DNA of 64,000 nt from Ctenosaura bakeri (lineage: Eukaryota > Chordata > Lepidosauria > Squamata > Iguanidae), in contig CAOLHI010000656.1 in the NCBI GenBank assembly GCA_948474755.1, forward strand, positions 1-64,000, given 5' to 3'. Numbering within the stretch: position 1 is the stretch's first letter; every line of letters starts with the position of its first letter. The notes under the pieces are model-generated. The model searched no databases and had not been told where the DNA came from. It worked only from the letters and a program-made list of their open reading frames with translations. The translations under genes were made by a program, and so were the position numbers. This document shows positions 1 to 11,085 of the stretch, piece after piece.

Positions 1-241
1 GAACTTGATAAAAGGAATAATGCACTGGATGAGGGGCTGAATCAATGAGGTTGCATTGGGAAGTAAGCTGACAACATCAACATTTTCATTTTCACAGCAA
101 GCAAATTCAAGATGGCCAGATAAATGGTCTACTCTTAACAGAAGTTTAAATTCCAACCCTTCCTGCAGCTATCATGAATGATGGGGATGACTTTTGCAGT
201 TTGAGGTGCAGCAGCAAAACTTGTATAGAATTCTTTTTCCT

Positions 242-427
242 TCATAAGAATTTAAAAGATGGAAGATTCATTCTTACCGTACAGCTTACCAATCTCAATG
301 CACGCTTTATTTTGTTTAAGTCAAGAACTTTTACCTTCTCACTTAAAGGAAGAACATCATGGGGTCTCTTAGGCTTATTGGGATTGCCAGCATCACCATT
401 CTTCCACTTTGGGGCCATTACAAACAA
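242..427 (-). pseudogene. Tigger transposase N-terminal remnant
   Basis: This 61-residue open frame starts MAPKWKNGDAGN and continues with KRPHDVLPLSEKVKVLDL, the start of the pogo/CENP-B-type helix-turn-helix DNA-binding region. The frame is lost after SEKVKVLDLNKI. A downstream stretch in another frame (SFAAAPQTAKV, near 215-180) continues the family pattern. It would have bound the transposon ends; it is not functional. Confidence 0.62.
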
Positions 428-688
428 CAGAAGAGTTCAAGTTGAAGGACTTTACGAAGGACTGTACTGGATAAGGGCAAGGATTTACTGTGCAAGTACA
501 ATGATTTTGCAGAAAGACATTACCACAATCAGATCACAAAGAATAGCCAAGAGGTCTACTAAGAGACTGGGTAAAATTAGGGCACATGTAGTTCTATATA
601 CTGTGAGGAATCACAAGACTGCATGGAGAATGCAAGACAGTGTTATTCTCCAAGTGAATGGCGCGCCATTTGCTTCAATCTTACATTT

Positions 689-752
689 CCTGTCATTTTC
701 CATGTGCTGTACTATATTTTCCTGTCATTTTCCATGTGCTGTACTATATTTT
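689..752. repeat. Perfect 32-bp tandem duplication
   Basis: Two identical 32-base units lie head to tail (689-720 and 721-752), beginning CCTGTCATTTTCC. They sit in the 5' untranslated part of the Tigger copy. Confidence 0.9.
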
Positions 753-980
753 GTTTTATTCCGCTTTATTACTTCAATTTCTAGTTTATTACTAATAATT
801 TCAAAATACTATTTTTGGATTGCATCTCACTGCAGATAACTGAAATCACGTATACCAGTCAGATGATTATGGGGGACCTACTGTACTAAAATGCATTTGA
901 CATCTCCTTAACCTTGTCCTCCAAAAGCTACCTCCCACATAAAGTCTTAGGTTAAACTTGATGGTACATAATAGGTGGGA

Positions 981-1190
981 GGCAGAATGGTGTGGTGGTT
1001 TGAGTATTGGACTGTGACTCTGGTCAGCAGGATTCAAATCCCCACTCAGTTGTAGAAACCCACTGGGCAAATCACACTCTATCAGCCTCAGAGAAGGCAA
1101 AGGCACCCCCCCCCCAGCAAATCTTGCCAAGAAAATCTCCTGATAGGTTCCCCTGAGAGTCGCTATGCATCAGAAATGACACAACGACAA
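981..1190 (+). mobile_element. tRNA-derived SINE (copy 1)
   Basis: The head carries an A-box-like TGGTGTGGTGG and a B-box-like GATTCAAATCCC, the internal RNA polymerase III promoter of tRNA-derived SINEs. The body contains CCCACTGGGCAAATCACACT, and the tail resembles ATCAGAAATGACACAACGACA. The same order of motifs recurs in 12 other places in the window, on both strands. Confidence 0.85.
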
Positions 1191-2160
1191 TATTCTCATG
1201 AAAAAGAGAACTGGAAATTCTTACACCCTAAGTCTGAAATTAGATTAGATTAGATCAAGATTAAATTATTTAGAGAAAGGTTGTAGTCCTTTGGCATCCT
1301 GCACGGTGCCAATCCGTCCAATCCCTAGTAGTTGCCCACCCTATGAACCCTGGGACAGGCTTGCGGTGAGAGGACTCCTCAAATGATCAGGCAAAATGAG
1401 ATTATGAAGCTCCTAGGTAGCTGAGGCTCCCCAAGAAGTGAACTAAATGATAATAATTTTGCTATTGCTTTTGTGCTACTCAGATTGTTACCAGACTCAG
1501 TTGGCAGAAAAGGGGGAGGACATGCAGCAACAGTAGGATTAGGAATGTTTTAAACCAACTTCTTTTGTTTTCACCGTTTTGTAAAACTATACTTATAAGT
1601 AGTCAAACAACTTGCCTGCCAATGTCAAGGCTCCAGGCCTCAACAACAGTGCTGCGGTCCCAGCCCAGCCCTCGTTTAGAAGCATATCAAATTAAACAGA
1701 GATTGTAGTTAGCTGATTTTGCTATATTTCCCAGTTTATGTTGCTTAAGTGTGCCGCCCAAATTTATTCTGACTTCAACAACATCCTGTCCACATGAAAT
1801 GACTGTTGATGTCATGTTTATAGCAGAATGGCTATCTTTTCCCATGAATGCAGTAACACCCATCTGGAGATATTCCAGGACAACCCTTGTAATGTTTTTT
1901 TCAACTAACCATTCATAAAGACCAGCAACATTTCCTGAATTGTTAACATAGCAACAAAAAGAAGTAGAAACATAAGGGATTGCAGACCCTTCTCAACATA
2001 TAGTCCTGTAAGCATTTTAATTTTAAAACAGTTGCATTTTTTTTTTGGAAATAAAAATTGGACTAGAAAAAGAAATAAAGAAGTTGCAGGGTCCCACACT
2101 TGCTTTATGCAAAGCGTGTTTTCCCCTATCCATCTTCAGCCGTCAGTGCAAATAGGGGCA
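1191..2160. other. No recognisable gene or element
   Basis: Around 1240 there is a short TTAGA repeat. No coding frame with a known motif and no clear repeat boundary was seen. Confidence 0.5.
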
Positions 2161-2164
2161 AGCA

Positions 2165-2302
2165 TCTACCCTGGAAGGAGGAGAGACGGTAAAGTGGGAG
2201 GACAAGAGAGAAACTGGGATATTTTGCCAACAGCTGAAAAAGTGAGACCACAGAGGATTAGTTGGGGCTGTCCCTGGCAAATCAGACCATTGGAGGGTAT
2301 AA
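2165..2302. repeat. Dispersed repeat ending in CCATTGGAGGGTAT
   Basis: It reads AAACTGGGATATTTTGCC, then AGCTGAAAAAGTGAG, GATTAGTTGGGGC and CATTGGAGGGTAT. Similar order is found near 34000-34075 and 45000-45105. The superfamily is unknown to me; it may be an old DNA transposon. Confidence 0.45.
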
Positions 2303-3430
2303 AATCATTGTTTAAAAAAGGAGACAGCCACACTCAAGTATAGTTGAGCATCCTGAGGAATGATGATTCAGAGGTGTACTAAATAATGAACCATCAAAAA
2401 GATTAAAACAGGTGTTGTTAGTGGAGCCTTCTTAGGAGCAACTAAGGCTGCATGTGTGCCTGTGCTATGCATACACACTTCAGAATAAGTCACTTCACTG
2501 TGACCACTGAGTAAACATCATGCTTGCTAGAGTGCAGTCAAGTCTGATTGAATGTTAATGGAATGGGTGAGATAATGTGCCCTCCCTCATCACCACCCCA
2601 GCCACAGGATAGCTGTTGTAATGGTCTGAATCGAGATGCCAAATCACAGTAGGAGGGCCTGCCTTTAGTGTTACTAGGAAATGTCAGCACTTTTTTTTTT
2701 TGTAGTTGTCCACTGAGGTGGTGAGGTGCTTAAAAGACACAAGGGAAAAACACACAGTTGCTGGAATGGAGAAGTTCTGTAGTCCATGGGCCACATGCAG
2801 CCTCCAACCTCTTCTTTGCAGCTCCCCAAGTCACTTTCCAATATCCCCAAACCCCAGGGCAGATGTCAAAAGTAATTAATTCATTACCAGACCCCCCCCC
2901 AAAAAAAGTCACAGGAAAACCATCCTAAATGCCTCCAAACTGTTCTCAAATACAGTAGTTCACCTTCCCCTTGCCTCACAGCATTTCTTTAAATTGTGAA
3001 AAATCAGCCTAAAATACAGAAAGTTAAAACCAGAAGCAACTTCAATGGGAGTACGTTTCTAACAGTATCAGTAAGAGAAAACCAAGCATTGCAGGCAAGT
3101 TTTGCATCATATATATCCTTTATATTAATGAACTCAATTACAGGGCTGCATTTTTTCAATCTTTTTGGGTCTGGTTTATAGATTTTTCTTTTGTTTTTAA
3201 ATAGGATGTTTAGTACTTCTCCCAGAATAAAAAGATTAGACCATCTTTTCCTTTCTTTGCCTAGACAAAGAGGAGACCCTCATTCTTTCCCCAACTGAGC
3301 TTCTGCATAAACTATGTTCTTCTATATTCTTGGCTATCTCCAAGTTTTATTTAGTTTTGAGAGTTCTTTTAAAGTCTCCCAAGTTCTTTTACATTCTTCA
3401 GCCTTAGGGCTGATTTAACAAAGAAACCTC
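2303..3430. other. No recognisable gene or element
   Basis: Short homopolymers occur at 2690-2701 (T) and 2892-2907 (C then A). No coding motif was seen. Confidence 0.45.
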
Positions 3431-3760
3431 ATTACTATATCAGACCAAGGGCCCATTTAATTTGATATCGTCTTAATACAGTGGCCAACCACTTGCAAAA
3501 GTGGGATGCCAGAGAATTAGATGGGCCTATCCCTGCCAAATGGAGACAGTTGGAAGATGTGACGGCTCTAACCTCCATTAATTTATCTAATCCTTTTTGA
3601 AAGCTGACAAATTTGGCAGCCATCACAACATCCTGTGGCAATCAATTCCACAATTTAGCTAGGCGGTTGTGTGAAGAAGTTACTGCCTCTTATCTGTTCT
3701 GAATCTCCCTCCATTCAGTTTTAGTGGATGACCTTGGGCTCTATTATTATGAGAGACACA

Positions 3761-3962
3761 GGCCCTTTCCGCACTACACTGTTATAGTGCTATTATTCCA
3801 CTCCCAACACCCTGTGGAATTCTGGAGTTTGTAGTTTCCTGAGGCCAAAGAGCTCTCTGGCCAAGAATTCTAAATGCCCTTCCCTAATCTGCAAACCCCA
3901 GGATTCCACAGAATGTTGAAAGTGGAATAATAGCACTACAGCAGTGTAGTATGGAAATGGCC
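3761..3962. mobile_element. Palindromic foldback MITE, copy A
   Basis: The ends are GGCCCTTTCCGCACTACACT and ATGGAAATGGCC. The arms are inverted repeats (TTATAGTGCTATTATTCCAC on the left against GTGGAATAATAGCACTA on the right) around a short spacer. ACA flanks both sides; if G and C are not counted in the ends, the duplication is CACAG. It is inserted in a CR1. There is no coding capacity. Confidence 0.85.
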
Positions 3963-4296
3963 ACAGTGTTATGTACTTCTCATGTCTGCTGTTACTTGCC
4001 TTCCCCTCACTCCTCATGTTTAACAGCTCCATACATTACAACCTGTCCTTACAGCTAAGTTACTCTAAGTCTCTTGCCCATTTTGATTGCCCTGTTTTGT
4101 CACTTTTTACAGCTCTATAACATCCATTGTAGGTGTAGTGACCCAAACTGTACACAATATTCCAGCTGTGGCCACACCATAGGTTTGTAGTGCAGTGTGA
4201 GACTAGCATTCTGATTCATTTTCCAGTTGTAACTAAAAAGAAAAATTCCCTTTTTTAAACAGCAACTGCATCCTGGGTAAACCTTTTCACTAAGCT

Positions 4297-4484
4297 AGCC
4301 AGCATAGTGCAGTGGTTTGGGCGTTGGACTATGACCCTAGGGTTCAGTTCCCCACTCCACCATGGAAACTCACGAGGTTACCTTGGGCATGTCACACATT
4401 CTCAGCCCCAGGAAACCCCATGATAAGGTTCACTTTAGGGTCGCCATAAGTTGGAAACAACTTGAAGGCACAGAACAACAGCAA
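4297..4484 (+). mobile_element. tRNA-derived SINE (copy 2)
   Basis: A-box-like TAGTGCAGTGG and B-box-like GGTTCAGTTCC are followed by GAGGTTACCTTGGGC and the tail CGCCATAAGTTGGAAACAAC. It interrupts the minus-strand CR1. Confidence 0.88.
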
Positions 4485-4964
4485 TTTACCACCACTCCAA
4501 GCTTTCATTTCCCACCAACTCAGATGTCATCACATTGGGATTATTTTTTGCCCAAATGTGTATCACTGTACACTTCTTTACAGTTAATGTTTACTTCCTG
4601 TTCTAACACTCATTTCTCCAGTTTGTACCTCTTCACAATCCATTTTTGTTCTCACAGCCCTAAATAATTTAATGTCATCAGTAAGCTATTCACTCTAGGC
4701 CTTGCATCAAGAGATTCTGTATACCCAAAGCTTGGTAGATATACATTTTGTATTTTTTAAATACCATTTACTCTCCAATTCTGGACCTGTTAACATACCT
4801 TAATGTTGCTATATTTGCATTCACTGAATAGTGTCTTCCTTTGATATATTGGTGTTATTTGAATCACTTCTGTAATATTTCATTTATTATTTTCTCATTG
4901 TCTTCATAGAAGTCACATTAAGAGCTTCAACTGTTATATTACTGCTTCCTCTTCCTCTTCCACA

Positions 4965-5090
4965 ATGTATTATCTTAATGCAATGTGTTCTCACTATTTT
5001 GTAAAGAAGCACTTGTGTATAGGCAAAATGCTTAATGACCTTCCAGCCAGTGTTAATCCTGCCCCCACTCTTAAAAACAGTTCTACACTC
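4965..5090. repeat. Dispersed repeat, partner of 6364-6484
   Basis: The sequence TTAATGCAATG, TTTTGTAAAGAA, AATAGGCA-like, TTAATCCTGCCCCC and TTAAAAACAGTT appears in the same order at 6364-6484. The element type was not identified. Confidence 0.5.
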
Positions 5091-6363
5091 TCTGGAGTCA
5101 GGCAATCATTCCATACATCACTTCAGAAATCTGCTATGATTGAAATCCCTTCCTAGGTGCTGAGAAGGGGAGTTGGTCATTTTGAAGGTTACAGGCCTTT
5201 TGGCATTCCATTGGTCCTGTATGAGTTACTCAGAACCATTTGTTCATTCCCTTTTGAGATCGTTTAAAAGTCCCCCCCACAATCTTTGCAGGAAGAATTT
5301 CTTCAAAGGAGCATCAGTACTGTAGTAGAATTCTCATAATCTAAAAGTCCTGTTTACTCCACCTACATCTGTACTTCAACCACATCGGGTTGTATTAATT
5401 TTCAACACAGTACCATTTGTTCCTGTTAGTTTAGCATTTTGTAGCATGTTGTTTCATACACATTGACTCTATCCTTCAGTCAAACAGAAAGCGACATACT
5501 TATTTCCAAGTGAAATTATCTTTAGTATGCAAAGATGCTTTAGAAGCCAAAATGGAATTTCTGAAGGCTTCATTCAATGCAATCTTACATCTTAGAGTTA
5601 TGCCTCTCTGTCATTAGTGAGTCCTCATCCTACTTAAGCATCCACAAGAGAGATTGCAGCCACATCACCTAAGTGCTGATGAGCAGGTAAGTACTAATAT
5701 GAGTGATGGAAGTGCATGGACACCAGAAAAAAGGGATGGAGGCGTCACCTCTCCACACTAGACTAGGGGCTGAGTTCCTACCAAAATGAGACTCTTGAAA
5801 TTATCAGGCAAAATTGGTCTACCAAGAATGCTATGTGGTTGAGCCCCTCAGGAATTCTGAAACAGGTGTGTATTAAATGAACAAGCATATACAATATATG
5901 CACACAAATTAGAGCAGCTGTTGTAGTTGAGCCCTCCCTTGAATAAAAATGGATCCAATGCACACTGACTTGTTGGTAAGCTACACTAAATACATACTGT
6001 GCTTCCGAAAGTATTGATATTCAAGGATGATTGAATGGGAAAAGTAATTCACCCTTCCCTACCCTGCAGCAGATTCTCCATATCTCATGCATATATTTTT
6101 GCATTTTCTTATAACCTATAACTACCAACATCTCTTCACAGCTTTTGCTTTTCAAATAGTGAAGTGGAGGAGCAGATGTGATAGGAGACCTTATAGGCAC
6201 TTATGCATTCACTCCATGGGGTCTTTCATCCTTTTTCTTTGCTTCATCTAGCAATTAGAGTGGTTTTTTTTTAATTACTTTGTTTTGTAACATTAATTTA
6301 TTATCTTGCTGTTGCTGTTTTTAGTAGCCAATTTTTTTTCCTGCTTCAGTTTGCAGTAGTTAT
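5091..6363. other. No recognisable gene or element
   Basis: No open frame with a known motif and no clear transposon ends were seen. Confidence 0.45.
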
Positions 6364-6484
6364 TTTAATGCAATGCATTATGTGTTTTCATTGTTTTGTT
6401 AAAAAAAAAAAGACCTACAAATAGGCAAAGGTAGTATGCTGGGTACTAATGTTGAGCCCTACCCTGCCCTTAAAACAGTTTTGG
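6364..6484. repeat. Dispersed repeat, partner of 4965-5090
   Basis: TTTTAATGCAATGCATTATG, AAATAGGCAAAGG, CTAATGTTGAGCCC and CCCTTAAAACAGTTTT match the copy 1.4 kb upstream in order and orientation. Confidence 0.5.
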
Positions 6485-6524
6485 GGTCCTTGTGGAAGGG
6501 GAGAGGAGGTGTACATAACAGAGG

Positions 6525-6703
6525 CCATTTCCGCACTAGACTGTTATAGCGCTATCATTCCACTTGCAACATCCTATGGAATCCTGGGGTTTGCAGTTTC
6601 CTGGGGTTTGCAGATGGCCCCTCCTGAAACTGCAAATCCCAGGATTCCATAGGATGTTGCAAGTGGAATGATAGCGCTATAACAGTCTAGTGTGGAAATG
6701 GAC
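6525..6703. mobile_element. Palindromic foldback MITE, copy B
   Basis: The left end is GGCCATTTCCGCACTAGACT and the right end AGTCTAGTGTGGAAATGGAC. The two arms of about 77 bases are almost perfectly complementary, including AGCGCTATCATTCCACTTGC and its complement. AGA flanks both ends (6522-6524 and 6704-6706). The spacer is about 25 bases. Confidence 0.88.
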
Positions 6704-7021
6704 AGAGAGAAGGGGCTCAAATAGATGAAGCACTCAGCTGGCAGAAGACGTCAGTCTGAAGGCTGAAAACAAAGGGGAGTGAGCAGGCCTTCTGATACCA
6801 AGGGTTTTATAGCCATTTTGAAAGCCTGTCTTGCATGCAGACACACTATATGCTCACTTATTGCTTGAAATATCAGATCAGACAACTATGTTCAATATGG
6901 ACAATAATGTATCTGTTATAAACAAAAATTGGGGATTATTGCTATGCATATACAACATAGATTTGAAATGTACATGCATACAGAACCACTGCAGAAATTA
7001 AGGGACTGCTACATTATTTCT

Positions 7022-7503
7022 CTTTTTAAATTTATTATAAAATAAAACACGAATAATAAACAAAATAGACAAAGACAAAGCATATACAGAGAAAGAAAAT
7101 AAAATCTAAAACATACAACCAGACCACTACAGTAAAACAGCAACCTAACGTGGTTACACAATCTAACAACAAACATAACAACAAAGGCTAAAATAAATAA
7201 TCACTAATTTAAAAATAGGTTCTCACCTCCATCGTAAGTAATAATATGTTAGTAATTCTGCTCAAACTACTCCAAAGTATTATATCATTTAAAGTAAGCT
7301 TTTAATCTAAAATTACCTAAATTATTTAATAATTAATAATAACTAAAGTTTAAACACCATTTCTATCATAACTACTATTAAAATGTAATTATAGATTAAA
7401 ATATTCTAATGATTTAACATACAATTTTAATAACCTTATTCAGTTCTTTAACTATAAGTATCATATTGATTAATATTACCTTAGTATCATTAAGCAGCTT
7501 GGA
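7022..7503 (-). mobile_element. L1-like 3' UTR insertion
   Basis: This AT-rich block starts with CTTTTTAAATTTATTATAAA (the complement of a poly-A-like tail). It is bounded by a 17-base direct repeat, ACTGCTACATTATTTCT, at 7005-7021 and 7504-7520. A duplication of that length with an A-rich tail at one end is typical of target-primed LINE insertion. It is too short to contain ORF2, so L1 assignment is by inference. Confidence 0.68.
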
Positions 7504-7520
7504 ACTGCTACATTATTTCT

Positions 7521-8130
7521 CATGACATCAGATCATGATGGTGCAGGTATGGACACAATGACATCATCATGAGCTTCTCTGAAGCATAAAGGAAATCCTG
7601 GAGTAAGTGGGAGGCTCTCAAAGCAGGCAAATTGTGAATAAAGGCTGATTAACTCTGAGATGCAAACAGCATCAAAGGGTGATTACTTCTCTGGGGATTA
7701 AAACATGCCAGATGTTTGATACAGAGGCCAGATGTTCATTCTAGGTATGCACTTGCATCAACAAGAGAGAGAGAGAAACCCACAGCGAGCACCAATAACT
7801 GGTGGCTTGGAAGGGCTTTGGTTGTCTAGAAACACATTACACTGACTCACAAGCTGCAGCTGCCTTCACTTGCTGAGAGGAGTGGGATGTAGGTAACTAT
7901 AGGACAACACCAGGCATTGCTTTTTGGGATGAGAGTGGGACTGAATAGGACACAATAGAATCTGTATCTATTGAGATACAGCCACACTGTGTACATAGTG
8001 GTTGGTGAGTTTTAGAGTTGGTGGAGCTGCAACTCTAAAAAGCCAAATAAATAATTATTATCACTTTTACTTTTACCTTTTACTTCCCTTTTTTTTCAGT
8101 TCATTTGCCTGCAAATGAGCTGAGGGGAAT
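7521..8130. other. No recognisable gene or element
   Basis: A short (GA)n run lies at 7765-7775. No coding motif was seen. Confidence 0.45.
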
Positions 8131-8262
8131 GTTGAGCCACCTAGATATTCCAGCCTATAACTCCCATCAGCTCTATCTAACATGGCCAAAGGTAAGGATG
8201 GTGGGAGTTGTAGTTCAAGATGTCTGAAGAGCCAAAGGTTTCCTACCCACTGCTATGCATTA
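8130..8262. mobile_element. hAT-like MITE remnant
   Basis: TAACTCCCATCAGCTC, then GATGGTGGGAGTTGTAGTTC and AAGAGCCAAAGG are the paired inverted motifs of a common reptile hAT-type MITE. Ends are degraded and no duplication was found. Confidence 0.45.
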
Positions 8263-8284
8263 TGGGCTGATTTTAGACTTAACT

Positions 8285-8395
8285 ATGTTCAGGCCAGACC
8301 CACTGAAATCAGTGAGACTTAAGGTGGTCATGACTTATGCGTCCCATTGATTTAAGTGGGTCTCAGCATGAATAAATCGAGATCCGAAGCCATAT
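8285..8395. repeat. Old interspersed repeat remnant
   Basis: GACCCACTGAAATCAGTGAG and CCATTGATTTAAGTGGG resemble a widely dispersed amniote repeat with CCCATTGATTTCAATGGG-type cores. Family not assigned. Confidence 0.35.
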
Positions 8396-9261
8396 AAATT
8401 TTGCCAGCCCAAGGCCTACCTCGAATATATGTATGAAATGTGGTAGTGCTGTGATCTCAAATAATTAAATTTTCTTTTTTGGGAGAGAAGATGCAGACAG
8501 GAAAACTCATGTTCAAACTTTATGCTTTTTGACTCATAGCTCATAATTTTTTGCTGTATTCCAAAATAGGCAAAGAGCAGAAAAGCTGAAGACAGGACTT
8601 CCTACTACATTAAAGATTTTTTAAGAAACAGAGTGGCAGTTAAGTGTTTAAGCTGGGTCATCACAGCTGAAACCTTTTGTCAGTCATACCCCCACTCAGT
8701 GGCCTTAGCCAACCTATTATTGCTTAGCCTCAAATGGCTTTTGAAACATGGCAAGAAATATATCAAGCTACCTTGCAGGATTCTAAGTGTTGCTGCCAAG
8801 CTTTTTGAACATATTAAACTATGTTGTTGCTATATCTTTACAGTTGGCCCTCCACATTCACTAGAGTTTTGGGCACAGGACCCTCGCAAAAGTGGAAAAA
8901 GCACAAATATTAAAAAGTATGTTTGTCTGTGGGAAGAGGGCAGAGACAGGGTGGGGAGAGTGGCCACCCAAGGTCCTAACTGGGTCACGTAAAGGAGAAG
9001 GAAGAAGGTGGGTCTGTATGGTGTCTCTATACTTGCCCATGTCCTTCCTTGGGTTTGGGGGAATGAAAGAGGGTGTGTGGTGCTGAGAAATTGGGCTGTG
9101 AGCCATCCTTAGCTGGCCAGGCAGTGGCTGGTGGAGGAGGACGTGGGTCAGAGCTGTTTGTTGTTGTTGTTGTTGATAGTGTTCAATATTAAAACTGTGT
9201 TCTTTCTTCTCAGTTGGTACAAATGGAATACAATGCAATCTACCCTTTTAGTTACACTTTC

Positions 9262-9280
9262 TTCTTCTTCTTCTTCTTTA
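9262..9280. repeat. (CTT)n microsatellite
   Basis: About six CTT units lie at the left edge of the LTR-like segment. Confidence 0.85.
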
Positions 9281-9289
9281 TTACTCCAA

Positions 9290-10130
9290 TAGAGAAACCC
9301 TATGCCGGGGTCTACAATTTGATAGTAAATATAATTCCATGTGCCTGAGAGGTTGCCCGGATGGGCATGTAGGCAGCCACGGTCGAACGGCCGAAAACCA
9401 GGTCAGGCCAGTAAACCCCCAGTCACGTAGCCCCAGGAGACCTCAAGAGGTGTAAATCCACAATAAACAAAGGGTCCTCAGCTCCAAGAAGCTGACTCGA
9501 GGGGATTAGCGCATTCGCCCCAGGTTGAGCAAACATCCCAGGACCATTTACATGAAGTCACACCACAACCAAAAGAAGCCGAAGAATTTGGCAACACCTT
9601 GTAATCTCATCACGCAAAGGGAAGTTACCATTATGGTGCTTCATTCTCGCTTCAACACCCATTATTCTCCCCGGGAGAGGATTAGTCCTTCAGGTACTTT
9701 TCCCCCTACAAATAGTCCCCGTTTTTGAGCATTTCTTTGGATTGCTCCTGGTCACCCCAGTGAACCGTTGCTCCATCCGTTGAGTAATCCCCTCAGCCCT
9801 CTCCGTGCTGAGTCCCACTCCTCCGCTGCTTTCCCGGACCTCTGACTTCAGGAAAAGGTTCAGTATTACCCCAGCTACACCCCCTCAATATTGCCCTATC
9901 CCGTTTCCTCTCTTTTTGCTTCCTAATAGGTCTTGGGTGCATGTGTGCGTGATTGCGTTGGTTTGTAAGACTCTTATTCAATAAAATCACTTACTGGACA
10001 TTTTCGTTTGGTCTTTGGCTTGGCCTGACCCCATAAAAACTGGGTAAAAAGACCTCATTAGGTTATCCTGCCTCTCGCATTGCTATTGCTCGTGCTCTGG
10101 CTAGTTTCCATTCCCCATTACATGGATCAC
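9290..10130 (+). mobile_element. Possible LTR-derived segment
   Basis: Its base composition differs from its AT-rich neighbours. It carries a polyadenylation signal in TTCAATAAAATCAC near 9980 and then a TTGGTCTTTGGCTTGGCC tract. One possible boundary pair is TGTGCCTGAG (9338) and CCCATTACA (10123), but no target duplication was found. It could also be another kind of repeat. Confidence 0.35.
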
Positions 10131-10319
10131 ATTGAGGTGTCCCCCAAGGGACCTCAGAAATCAGGGTAATATCTTCTTCTTTTCCTTCTTCTTGTATCAT
10201 ACATTTTATCTACACCTATTCCATTACTACAATGCCATATTCCATTTGTTTCGATATATAAAGAGGCTATATATATATAATTGTACACAGATAATTTATT
10301 ATATATATATATTATAAAA

Positions 10320-11085
10320 TATATAAAAGTAGGAGAAAATTTGGATTGAAGATTTAAAATTTACTTTATGCTTGAACTTACGAGATAATTTTTACAAGAT
10401 GATGTACCAATGGTATATGACACCTCAGAAATTAAACAAAGTAATAAACAAAGGAAATAGCTTGTGTTGGAAACATAGGAAAGTGATTGGTACCCATTTT
10501 CACATGTGGTGGACGTGCCAAATAGCAAAGAAGTATTGAAAGGAAAATACACAACACAATCACCAAGATTTTGGATATAAAATATGAAATGGCTCCAGAA
10601 ATATATTTGTTAAATGTAATTGAACAACAAGAAATGTGGAAAACAAAAGAAAAAAATATGTTTAGTTACAGCAGCAAGATTATGCTACGTGCAAAGTTGG
10701 AAAGGAAAAGAACAACCCTCAATAGAAGATTGGAAGTTAAAAGTTTTAGACCTTTTGGAAATGGAAAAACTGTCAAATTCAATGAAAGGAGCATCAACCC
10801 AACAATTTTAAAGGAACTGGAAACCAGTTATTGAGAGGGTACAAAGGAAGGAAGACAACAGGATAGACTCATTATAGTAGTTCTGAACTAAGGGGGAAAG
10901 AATAATAGAAGAATAGAATTAAATTAGGTAATGTGTTTTAGATAATAAATATGAGACAAAGGTCTATTTAGACAAAAGAAGTTCTTAGACATTTGGGATT
11001 CTAAATATATAGAAAAACAATCTGGACACATGACAACAAAAGGAAACTTCATAAACTGTAGGTTTGGTAGAAACATTAGAAAATA
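10320..11085 (+). mobile_element. L1 LINE, 5'-truncated ORF2 end and 3' UTR
   Basis: Translation across frames gives NFYKMMYQWYMTPQKL, then LCWKHRKVIGTHFHMWWTC, then MAPEIYLLN, the pattern of the C-terminal end of L1 ORF2p (YxWYxTP, CWxC, HMWWxC). Frameshifts and a stop separate the segments; one remaining frame runs 10571-10834. It lies inside the Tigger-like element. The start and end are approximate. Confidence 0.7.

Larger units (their letters stand above)
1..883 (-). mobile_element. Tigger (pogo/Tc1-mariner) transposon, internally deleted, cut by window start
   Basis: The right end reads GGGGGACCTACTG followed by TA, which fits a Tigger terminus with a TA target site. On the minus strand, positions 427-150 encode a transposase N terminus (MAPKWKNGDAG, then LPLSEKVKVLDL, then SFAAAPQTAKV) and positions 125-1 encode a stretch resembling the later catalytic region (VVSLLPNATSLIQP). 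The several hundred residues normally between these are missing, so the copy is an internal-deletion derivative. It has stops and frame changes. Family assignment is from motif recognition; the other end lies outside the window. Confidence 0.66.
3431..4710 (-). mobile_element. CR1 LINE, 3' part, interrupted twice
   Basis: The plus strand reads the complement of a common reptile CR1 3' region: ATCAGACCAAGGGCCCAT near 3440, CAATTCCACAATTTAGCTA near 3643, GTGTGAAGAAGTTACTGCC near 3670, CTGTACACAATATTCCAGC near 4148 and AATTTAATGTCATCAGTAA near 4666. A palindromic element (3761-3962) and a SINE (4297-4484) are inserted, and the CR1 resumes after each. It is old and has no intact reading frame. 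The 5' limit near 4710 is approximate. Confidence 0.75.

Noticed and set aside
657..670. 14-bp palindrome AATGGCGCGCCATT
   Set aside because: It is striking, but one isolated palindrome of this length is within expectation for 64 kb.
174..839. Longest open frame (221 codons, plus strand)
   Set aside because: It runs antisense to a Tigger transposase remnant and its 5' region. It has no family motif.
4310..4360. tRNA-gene-like A and B boxes
   Set aside because: They belong to SINE heads that cannot fold into a tRNA, and the same sequence recurs in many copies.
7022..7503. Very AT-rich block that might be a matrix attachment region
   Set aside because: The 17-bp flanking duplications and T-rich end explain it as an L1-type insertion.
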